Below, in pieces: positions 25,791-33,457 of a DNA stretch of 35,235 nucleotides (the stretch's first letter is position 1; each line of letters begins with the position of its first letter). Source of the stretch: Prolixibacteraceae bacterium (GTDB lineage Bacteria > Bacteroidota > Bacteroidia > Bacteroidales > Prolixibacteraceae); NCBI GenBank assembly GCA_027858715.1, contig JAQICD010000005.1, positions 1 to 35,235 on the forward strand. The letters are read 5' to 3'. A model generated the notes under the pieces. That model did no database searches. It was not told where the DNA came from and saw only the letters and a program-made list of their open reading frames with translations. A program made the position numbers and the translations under genes.

Positions 25791-27038
25791 TTATTCAGCA
25801 GGCACTACCCTAATGTTATCAATACATATCTGGGGTGAACTTGCAGATCCTGTTACACCACCATGAAATACGAAGAATGTCAGTCCGCCATAGTTACCAA
25901 CAGGAGCTACTTCCAACGTATTGCCTTCGTGATCGTATTTAAAATCTTTTAACGGGAACGAAACAGTTACCCATCCGTCGGTTGTGTAAGAACCGTCGCC
26001 GAGCCATGGATACCACAAACCACGCGGAGTTTCTCCATCGGCAATATAGCCGTTTGTGCCACTTGTTGACCAAGGCGTAAAGATCATTTGCAAGGCATTA
26101 CCCGACCATGCAGAAAGTACATTGACTTCAAACTTCAACAAAGCTTCGTCAACCGGAATGTCGAATAGGTCACCTTCAGGGCGGCCATTGGCTGTTCCCC
26201 ACAAGTCGAAAGAGAAACCATCTTCGTTCCAGTCGCTCATATCACCAGGTATCTCTCCCGAAAAATAAACGTATTTACCAGAAATACCTTCTACCGGATC
26301 AGATTCTTTGACGACACCGGCACGCCATCCACCGTTTGCATTCAGATTGTCCCAGTCGAGAATCATACCCCGATCGTCACGAAACTGGAATTTAGAACGG
26401 CTGGTGCCATATATTGAAGTAACATTAATGTATCCTTTCTGTGCACCTTCGGGAACTATAAAGGTTACCTTTTTCTTACTGATAGTAGTAATTTCGGTTA
26501 CAGGCACATTTCCTGCCATCGTTATTGAAAGTGGCTTACTCGGATCGTCGATAAAGTAATCGCCATACAGAATAGCCACATCTCCATCGTGTGCATATTC
26601 ACACGAGATACTGGCCACATTTGGTGCCGGCACTAATACATTAAAATCGTAAGCAACAGTGTCGCCTGATCCTGAAACCATGTAAATTTTATTTGTTACC
26701 ACTTGCGGTATATCACCGGGAATATTCACAAAAAGTGTATTTTTTGTGATTAAGCTATTGTTTAGCACAGCCTTTTGATCGTTAAAAAACAGTTCTTTTA
26801 TACTATTAAGATTGTCGCCAATCAGACAGATAGTATTGTTCATAAAAGCACCAACAATTAGGGAGTCGGCCGAAACCGGGTCAGGCATCCGTGCATAGTA
26901 AACTTCAGGTTGTCCTTCGGCAATTTTATATTCACCGGGAACTCCCTCCTCGCACGACTGAGCAGAAAACATAAAAGCTGCAGCCATCAGAGAGAGAAGC
27001 ATAATCCGGGAAAAGTTGTATATAATATTTTTTCTCAT
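25791..27038 (-). CDS. Surface glycan-binding lipoprotein with IPT/TIG domains (SGBP-like)
   Basis: 415 residues. Lipobox SAQSC (Cys29) with EEG after it. About residues 35-225 form two IPT/TIG-like Ig domains (SADSLIVGAFMNNTICLIGDN; ISCEYAHDGDVAILYGDYF; TTISKKKVTFIVPEGAQKG). The last roughly 190 residues form a Trp/Gly-rich beta-sandwich ligand-binding domain (DWDNLNANGGWRAGV, PRGLWYPWLGDGSYTTDGW, CIDNIRVVPAE), like the C-terminal binding domains of SGBPs. It occupies the gene position after susD where SGBP-A/SusE-type proteins sit, 19 bases from susD. It binds the same glycan as its neighbour and probably works with it. Ligand is inferred from the GH26 only. Confidence 0.85.
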   Translation of the reverse strand: MRKNIIYNFSRIMLLSLMAAAFMFSAQSCEEGVPGEYKIAEGQPEVYYARMPDPVSADSLIVGAFMNNTICLIGDNLNSIKELFFNDQKAVLNNSLITKNTLFVNIPGDIPQVVTNKIYMVSGSGDTVAYDFNVLVPAPNVASISCEYAHDGDVAILYGDYFIDDPSKPLSITMAGNVPVTEITTISKKKVTFIVPEGAQKGYINVTSIYGTSRSKFQFRDDRGMILDWDNLNANGGWRAGVVKESDPVEGISGKYVYFSGEIPGDMSDWNEDGFSFDLWGTANGRPEGDLFDIPVDEALLKFEVNVLSAWSGNALQMIFTPWSTSGTNGYIADGETPRGLWYPWLGDGSYTTDGWVTVSFPLKDFKYDHEGNTLEVAPVGNYGGLTFFVFHGGVTGSASSPQICIDNIRVVPAE

Positions 27039-27057
27039 CTTTAAATCGTGTTAAGTG

Positions 27058-28776
27058 TTAGTAAGAATATTGACTCATATCGTGATCAACCGGATCTTCA
27101 AGCAGGTGCGGGTTCATAGTGAGGTCGGTATCGGGGAACGGCAGCTCAAAGTGCGTATCGTTAATGTTAGGTACCGCCTCATTTTTGTCGTAATACGTTA
27201 CATCCGGATCAAGTGTTCCACTTTCGTAGAATTCTTTCAACCCGTTATATGTACTGCGTTTTTGAGCTTTAATACGATTGATTGCATCCTGAGGTTCGAA
27301 ATAATGCAGACGAACAAAGTCATACCAACGATCTCCTTCAGTTGCAAGTTCCAAACGACGTTCTTTCCAAATATCATCAAATGTTAACGAAGTATATGCG
27401 CTGTTAGTTTCGATAAATTCGCTATACTCCATACCATAACCTCGGGCACGTACCCTGTTAACCAACTCCATTGCTTTGGCGTCGCTTGTTGATGCAGCAT
27501 TTCCAAGAACAGCTTCGGCATAAATCAAGTAAACATCAGCCAAACGAATAAGGTGAGTACTTAAACCTGTTCCCATATTTACCAGTCCAACGCCTGCGCC
27601 AAGTACATGGTCGTTGTTGTTACCAACAAGATGCTTCACCTGATTGGCACCTGTGCCACTCTGAACCTCTTCAAGCTCGTTTAAACAATAATCAGCCCAA
27701 TCGAAACCGCCCTGATCGGCCCAGAAATATTCATACACATCACCATACATCATCATGGTTGCCTTCCGCCGCTTATCCTTGTTGTTGCGGTCTAAGCTCA
27801 AGGCATCTTCACCAAAAGCGTCCTGCAAATCAACCGATGGGCCGGCATATCCGCCCCAGGTATCTCCCATTTCGCTAAAACCGGTTAAAGCAAGGTCTGA
27901 CTGCAACGAGTTTTGCTGAGTCCATGGATCGCGTCCGCATTCCCAGTGCCATGCCAGCAAACTTTCTTCCGATAAATCGTTTTGTAATCTGAAAATGTCA
28001 GAATACACAGGAAACAACTGACGACCACTTTCGTCGATTACCTTTGCAGCATATTCGGCAGCTTTTTGTAAATCTTCTTCACTACGGCTACCATTCATTC
28101 CATAGCCAGACTTTGTAAGATAAACTTTCGACAATAATGCATAAGCCGAGTAACGATCAATTCGTCCCTGATCGTTTGATTCGGGCAACCATTCTATGGC
28201 TTTTTCAAGTGTAAGAACAATATAATCGTACACATTCGGAACTGTTGCTTTGTATTTATCGTTATAGTTACCGGCAGCAATTTCGGCCGAGTTGTTATGA
28301 ACAATAGGCACAGCACCAAATATGCGCACCAGGTAAAAATAGGTCATTGCTTTCCATACAAGTGCTTCGCCTTTAACGGTCTGTTTAACTTCGGCACTTA
28401 CCGATGCCGGAGCTTTAAGATCGATGTTTTCAATTACACCGTTTGCATAAGCATTTACCGACCATAACGAAGCCGACATATTAACCAGATCTTCGTCGGT
28501 TGAATTGATTGTAAAAGTAAGATACGGCGAGCTTCCCCAGTAATAATTACCTGAAAGCACTTCGCCTACTTTGAAGAATCCACGCTGGAAATCGTACCAG
28601 GGCGAGTTGTACAAGGGATTCACTCCCTGGAAACACTGCTCCTCTGTCTGATAAAAATTATCTACGTTATAGCTGTCCTCTGTAGGCCGGTTCAGGAAGT
28701 CTTCGCACGAAGTCGTCCCTATGATCAGTATCATCAGCACCAGGGTCAGCATATTGTATTTATTTATTTTTTTCAT
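27058..28776 (-). CDS. SusD-family lipoprotein of the mannan locus
   Basis: 572 residues, lipobox TTSC (Cys24), then EDFLNRPTEDSY, the standard SusD opening. TPR-region motif VKGEALVWKAMTYFYLVRIFGAVPIV, the loop IDRYSAYALLSKVYL, and the C-terminal block IWKERRLELATEGDRWYDFVRL, a full match to the family ER..E...EG.RW.DL.R pattern. It forms the substrate-binding lid on the SusC pore encoded 20 bases upstream. It is distinct from the SusD at 3822-5375, which lacks this exact C-terminal block. Confidence 0.95.
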   Translation of the reverse strand: MKKINKYNMLTLVLMILIIGTTSCEDFLNRPTEDSYNVDNFYQTEEQCFQGVNPLYNSPWYDFQRGFFKVGEVLSGNYYWGSSPYLTFTINSTDEDLVNMSASLWSVNAYANGVIENIDLKAPASVSAEVKQTVKGEALVWKAMTYFYLVRIFGAVPIVHNNSAEIAAGNYNDKYKATVPNVYDYIVLTLEKAIEWLPESNDQGRIDRYSAYALLSKVYLTKSGYGMNGSRSEEDLQKAAEYAAKVIDESGRQLFPVYSDIFRLQNDLSEESLLAWHWECGRDPWTQQNSLQSDLALTGFSEMGDTWGGYAGPSVDLQDAFGEDALSLDRNNKDKRRKATMMMYGDVYEYFWADQGGFDWADYCLNELEEVQSGTGANQVKHLVGNNNDHVLGAGVGLVNMGTGLSTHLIRLADVYLIYAEAVLGNAASTSDAKAMELVNRVRARGYGMEYSEFIETNSAYTSLTFDDIWKERRLELATEGDRWYDFVRLHYFEPQDAINRIKAQKRSTYNGLKEFYESGTLDPDVTYYDKNEAVPNINDTHFELPFPDTDLTMNPHLLEDPVDHDMSQYSY

Positions 28777-28796
28777 ATTTATATCTATTTACAGGT

Positions 28797-31700
28797 TTAG
28801 AATGAAAGGTTTAACCCAAAAGTGAAGATTTGAGGTGATGGATATCGTCCGTTATCCAATCCGTAAACATTGTTGCTTAAAGTACTTACACCAACTTCAG
28901 GATCATATCCCGAATATTTTGTAAACGTGTAAATATTCTGAACATTAACATACAAACGAAGGTTGTCAATATTTACTCTTTCAGTAATATATCCAGGCAA
29001 TGTATAACCCAAAGTAATATTTTTAATTCTTATATAAGAACCATCTTCAACATAACGATCGCTGATACGGTCGTTGTCGTTAGGATCGTTAGCAATGGCA
29101 CGTGGTACATTGGTATCAGGATTGCTAACCCTTACGTTTTCAATATCGTCGAACCAGTTTTGAGCACCATCCTCGATTGGGTAAGTTTTATTCTCATCAA
29201 TAGAAACTAAATGAGCTCGCTCGGTAACTACACTTAACTGATTATCCCATACCGATTTCATATTTGAAAGATGCATAGCTGTATAATTAAACACCTTATT
29301 GCCATACGAGCCATTCAGAAATATTGATAAATCGAAATCTTTGTATTTGAAATTATTGGTTAACCCAAATGTGAATTTCGGTAGAGGTGAACCTATACTT
29401 GTACGGTCATATTCATTAATTATTCCATCAGGTTTTCCATCAGATCCGCTAATATCGGCAAATTTCAAGTCGCCAACCCATACTGTATTGTATCGGTTGA
29501 ATACACCATCGGAAGGATATTTTGCATTTTTAGGTGAGTTTTGGATATCTTCAAGATCCTGATAAATACCTTCAACTTTATATCCGTAGAAGTTGTAAAG
29601 CGGATCGCCTACCTCGGTAATGGTAACAACATCACTCCACTGTCCATAACCTTCGATATGTGCATTATCTGTACCGTCGAGAGCAACCAATTTGTTGCGG
29701 TTCATACTGAACTGCATATCGGTATTCCATTCAAAAACGCCTACAATATTACGGGTATTCAATGAAATTTCGAGACCCTTATTATTAATTGTACCATAGT
29801 TTCCTTTAGGAGCTGCAAGAGCTGACGATTGATTTCCACGTGTTCCCATGTACGATGGTAACTGCAAGCCCATCAGCATATCTTCTGATGTTTTGTCATA
29901 TAAATCAACAACAAGGCTAATACGATTATCTATAAAACCTAAATCAAGACCTATATTAAACTGTTCCTGGGTTTCCCATTTAATATACGGGTTGGCAATA
30001 TTGCTCTGGCGGTATCCCATTCCAAGCCCGGTAGGCATACGCGAGATGGAAGCACCCCAGGCATAACCACCAATATTTGAGTTACCTGTTTGTCCCCAAC
30101 CTATACGAATTTTACCATTGCTCAACACATCTTCAGCGCCTTCGAGAAAAGCCTCATCGCTGAATCTCCATGATGTAGCAACAGAGTGAAAACCTGCCCA
30201 GCGGTTCTTAGGACCAAAATTAGATGAACCATCGTGACGATAAGTATAAGTTAGAAAGTAGCGGGCGCTGTAATTGTAGGTTAAACGGCCAAAGAATGAA
30301 GCCATCGATGAGCTGCCAAAATATGCATTAATTACAGGGTCTGTTCCGAGCATTGGGTTTTGAACTTCGTTACTTGGAAGGTTTTTGGCTGTTATACGCT
30401 GGCTTTCCCATTTCGACTCCCAAGCCTCCTGACCTAACATTACAGTAAAGTCGTGCGCATCTATAGTATTATTGTATGTTACGTAGTTTTTAAACTGCAT
30501 AAACTTGTTATTGTTGCGCTGTATTGAGTTTTCGTTTATACCTCTGCTCCAGTTTCCGTATGTAACAGAAGGCAGGAAAACTTCACCACGTGAACCACCT
30601 ATATCGAAACCAACTTCAGTATGCCAAACAAGGTTTTTCATCGGTTTAATTTCAGCAAAAATACTTCCATTAAGCTTATTTCTGTCGAGCGTAAGTTCTT
30701 CGTCAAGTGCTTTAGCTATTGGGTTTATTCGCGAATAACCTTCGCGTACAACGCTGGCATAATTTCCATCCATATCGTAAATCGGTATGTCGGGAGGAGT
30801 AAGCAACGAAAAGTTAATAATACCCTCGGTACCTGCAGCCAACCCCAAGCGCTCGTTGGTTTCAGAATACTGTGCGTTTACACCAATTTTTAACCACGAC
30901 TTAAGGTCGGCATCGATATTTGTTCGAAATGAGTACCGGTTGAAATCAGAGCCAATAATTGTACCCTCTTGATCCATAAAGCCACCCGACACATAGTAGC
31001 GAACGGCATCGGTACCACCACTGGCTGATATTTGATGCTGGTTCAACATTGCAGTTTTGAAAATGGCATCCTGCCAATCAGTACCTGCACCTAACAACGA
31101 AGGATCAAGAAATTCAGGACGATTATCCAGTGCGTTACTTTCTTGTGCTACAGAATTGCTGTACTCAGCAAATTCACGCAAATTCATCATATCCAAACGC
31201 TCAGTCTGGCGTTGAATACCAACTTGTCCTTTATACGAAAATCTGGCCTCGCCTTTTTTTCCTCTTTTTGTTGCAATAAGCACAACACCATTTGCACCCT
31301 GTGCACCATAAATTGCAGTAGCCGATGCATCTTTTAAAATCTCCATCGACGCGATATCGGAAGGGTTTAATGTTGACAAAGGTGAAATAGTAGAAATGGA
31401 ACCATTACCCAGTTTATCGCCTAATCCAAAATCGGCACCACTGGAACCACCGCCCTGTACAATTACACCATCAATTACATAAAGAGGTTCGGCATCGGCA
31501 TTAATGGTCGATTCGCCACGAATACGAATAGACACTGAAGATCCAGGCTTTCCAGATGTCGAAACCGAGTTAACACCTGCGGCTCTTCCCTGCAAGGCCT
31601 GATCGAGGTTCGTAATTACAGAACCTTCGATGGCATCTTCACTAACAGTGGAGGATGCGCCTGATAAATCGCTCCGCTTCATGGCTCCATAACCAATAAT

Positions 31701-32021
31701 AACCACTTCATCGAGAGATTTATTATCGGGTTCCATTCGCACTCTCAATCTGGTTTGGTTACCAACTTGTACACTTTGTGTTCGATATCCGATAAATGAA
31801 AAAGTGAGAACATCCTGACTACCATCAAGATTTATCGAAAACTCACCATCAGGATTGGTAACAGTGCCCTGTGTTGTACCCTGTACAACAACAGTTACAC
31901 CCGGCAGGGGCGTACCTGTATCATCGGTAACGTTGCCGGTTACTGTTTTTTCCTGCCCAAAAGCTACAAACTGGAAGGCCAGAAAAAACATCACTAAAAC
32001 AAATTGTAGGTTTTTTCTCAT
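28797..32021 (-). CDS. SusC-family TonB-dependent transporter of the mannan locus
   Basis: 1074 residues. Signal peptide 1-22 (AFG|Q), CarboxypepD_reg-like domain (about 24-97, VTGNVTDDTGTPLPGVTV), SusC-type segment LDEVVIIGYGAMKRSDLSG (103-121), plug domain (IRIRGESTINADAEPLYVIDG, DASATAIYGAQGANGVVLI), and a barrel ending FGLNLSF with a terminal Phe for outer-membrane insertion. It should import manno-oligosaccharides made by the GH26 enzyme. First gene of the five-gene operon. The upstream 755-base divergent gap holds two possible minus-strand promoters, implying a 5' leader of some 310-400 bases. No hybrid two-component regulator or ECF sigma/anti-sigma pair is next to it within the window, other than the receiver and kinase upstream. 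Confidence 0.95.
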   Translation of the reverse strand: MRKNLQFVLVMFFLAFQFVAFGQEKTVTGNVTDDTGTPLPGVTVVVQGTTQGTVTNPDGEFSINLDGSQDVLTFSFIGYRTQSVQVGNQTRLRVRMEPDNKSLDEVVIIGYGAMKRSDLSGASSTVSEDAIEGSVITNLDQALQGRAAGVNSVSTSGKPGSSVSIRIRGESTINADAEPLYVIDGVIVQGGGSSGADFGLGDKLGNGSISTISPLSTLNPSDIASMEILKDASATAIYGAQGANGVVLIATKRGKKGEARFSYKGQVGIQRQTERLDMMNLREFAEYSNSVAQESNALDNRPEFLDPSLLGAGTDWQDAIFKTAMLNQHQISASGGTDAVRYYVSGGFMDQEGTIIGSDFNRYSFRTNIDADLKSWLKIGVNAQYSETNERLGLAAGTEGIINFSLLTPPDIPIYDMDGNYASVVREGYSRINPIAKALDEELTLDRNKLNGSIFAEIKPMKNLVWHTEVGFDIGGSRGEVFLPSVTYGNWSRGINENSIQRNNNKFMQFKNYVTYNNTIDAHDFTVMLGQEAWESKWESQRITAKNLPSNEVQNPMLGTDPVINAYFGSSSMASFFGRLTYNYSARYFLTYTYRHDGSSNFGPKNRWAGFHSVATSWRFSDEAFLEGAEDVLSNGKIRIGWGQTGNSNIGGYAWGASISRMPTGLGMGYRQSNIANPYIKWETQEQFNIGLDLGFIDNRISLVVDLYDKTSEDMLMGLQLPSYMGTRGNQSSALAAPKGNYGTINNKGLEISLNTRNIVGVFEWNTDMQFSMNRNKLVALDGTDNAHIEGYGQWSDVVTITEVGDPLYNFYGYKVEGIYQDLEDIQNSPKNAKYPSDGVFNRYNTVWVGDLKFADISGSDGKPDGIINEYDRTSIGSPLPKFTFGLTNNFKYKDFDLSIFLNGSYGNKVFNYTAMHLSNMKSVWDNQLSVVTERAHLVSIDENKTYPIEDGAQNWFDDIENVRVSNPDTNVPRAIANDPNDNDRISDRYVEDGSYIRIKNITLGYTLPGYITERVNIDNLRLYVNVQNIYTFTKYSGYDPEVGVSTLSNNVYGLDNGRYPSPQIFTFGLNLSF

Positions 32022-32776
32022 AAGTAAAATATTAAGATTTCAATACAATTAATTAAGGTTAGAAATTATTAACTTAATGCTTTTTATAATTAAAATTCAA
32101 ATGGGACTATCCTTTTTAACAATCCTCAATATACATTTATCCATTCATGTATTTCTTTGATGAATATAAACCATTGATACTATTTTTTCATTTCTAACTG
32201 ACATTTTACATTAATTCCATATTTAGGATTGCCACAAAAAGATATTTTACACATCGTATAAAAAACAATGTCAATACTCACTCCTATTGCAATACCAAAA
32301 AAATATATCAACAATCATCATCAGAAATCAATTCAAACCAAACTTATACAGTAGAATTATTAACAATAAAAAAAAGAACGAATCACGCTCGAAAAAGCTT
32401 TGCGTAAATACGACACAAAATTTAATTTCAAATGTAATTCATTGATAAAAACCCAACTAATACAATATTGTCATTTACTCATATTATTTGTAGAATTTTT
32501 TACATTTTCTTAAAGCACAAAATTTGCAAAAGAAAAAAACTGCTTCATCGTATATACTCTCACATTTCTGATTATCAATATATAATTGAAGGGTCTTAAA
32601 ATTTGCAGTAAAACAGAATTTTATCTTTTATAAGTATTTCAAGAGAAATAAATCATTATATATTGATAATAAAAACTATTTTTGTTATAGAAAAATTCTT
32701 ATTTTAGATGAATTAAAAATTTTGAATGCTGTATTAAAGGTTCTATCTTTAAACTTCATTTTTTATATCAGTCATT
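32022..32776. other. Long divergent intergenic region between the mannan operon and the receiver-domain gene
   Basis: 755 bases, strongly AT-rich, no credible ORF, tRNA or known RNA. Contains two minus-strand -7 boxes: TAAGTTTG (complement of 32339-32346) and TACATTTG (complement of 32429-32436), each with an imperfect -33 at 17 bases (ATTG, complement of 32364-32367; GTTG, complement of 32454-32457). On the plus strand TATTTTTG (32677-32684) could serve the receiver gene, but its -33 is missing. The size suggests a regulated, long-leader promoter for susC. Confidence 0.5.
32339..32367 (-). promoter_or_regulatory. Candidate promoter of the mannan susC operon
   Basis: Minus strand -7 TAAGTTTG matches TAnnTTTG exactly, with -33 ATTG (one base off) at 17 bases. 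A second, similar candidate lies at 32429-32457. Either gives a leader of over 300 bases. Which is used cannot be told from sequence. Confidence 0.3.
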
Positions 32777-33265
32777 ATGCAAAAAGAAAACGACTCACTG
32801 ATTTTTGTAGTAGAGGACAACAGAGTTTACAACAAACTCATTTCAAGCTATTTGAAGTCAAACAACTTCACAAATATCATGTCATTTTATTCTGGAGAAG
32901 AAGTCATTAACAACCTATACAGAAATCCAGACATCATCATTCAGGACTTTTTGCTTGATGACGGAATGAATGGCATAGATGTTTTGAAAAAGGCGAAGGA
33001 ACTGGGAAACGAAGTTGAATTTATCTTTTTATCAGGGCAAGATAACATTGATGTTGCCATTAATACCATGAAATATGGAGCTTACGATTATATTGTTAAA
33101 GATCAAATGGCGCTCAAGAAAATGGTAAATAAAATCAATAAAATTCAATCAGTAAACAAATTAGTTAAGTCTAACAAACGATACAAAAACGGAGTTGTTG
33201 TATTTTTCTCAATTTTGGCCATTGTTATACTCATTGTAATGCTTATCATTTTTCTTTTTCCTTAA
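32777..33265 (+). CDS. Membrane-anchored receiver-domain protein
   Basis: 162 residues: a complete response-regulator receiver domain (about 8-125) followed by a basic linker (KSNKRYK) and one C-terminal hydrophobic segment (about 139-161) that ends the protein. Receiver residues are all present: E13/D14 acidic pair, phosphoacceptor D57 in IIQDFLLDDG, S86 in LSGQ, and K108 in YIVKDQ. There is no DNA-binding or enzymatic output domain. The tail would fix the receiver on the cytoplasmic face of the inner membrane, so it may act as a phosphate sink or relay near a kinase. A sensor kinase follows 192 bases downstream on the same strand. The linkage is inference. No SD is seen. Confidence 0.8.
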   Translation: MQKENDSLIFVVEDNRVYNKLISSYLKSNNFTNIMSFYSGEEVINNLYRNPDIIIQDFLLDDGMNGIDVLKKAKELGNEVEFIFLSGQDNIDVAINTMKYGAYDYIVKDQMALKKMVNKINKIQSVNKLVKSNKRYKNGVVVFFSILAIVILIVMLIIFLFP

Positions 33266-33457
33266 ATAATTTTTCTTTTTATTCTGACACACAATATATA
33301 TATATTAGTGACATCAAACTTTCAATAAAACTATACTTTCATTCTTTTTAATATTTTCTTACCTTACACAAGAAAAACGGTCTTTTTTATTAACTAGATC
33401 AAATATCATTAAACAAATTAAGCGTACCAATCACGTTTAACACCAAAATTGAAAAAA

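Noticed and set aside
32375-32395. Minus-strand hairpin CGAGCGTGATTCG followed by a T-run in the mannan susC leader, as an attenuator
   Set aside because: The stem is only about four pairs, too weak for a Rho-independent terminator, and no leader ORF accompanies it.
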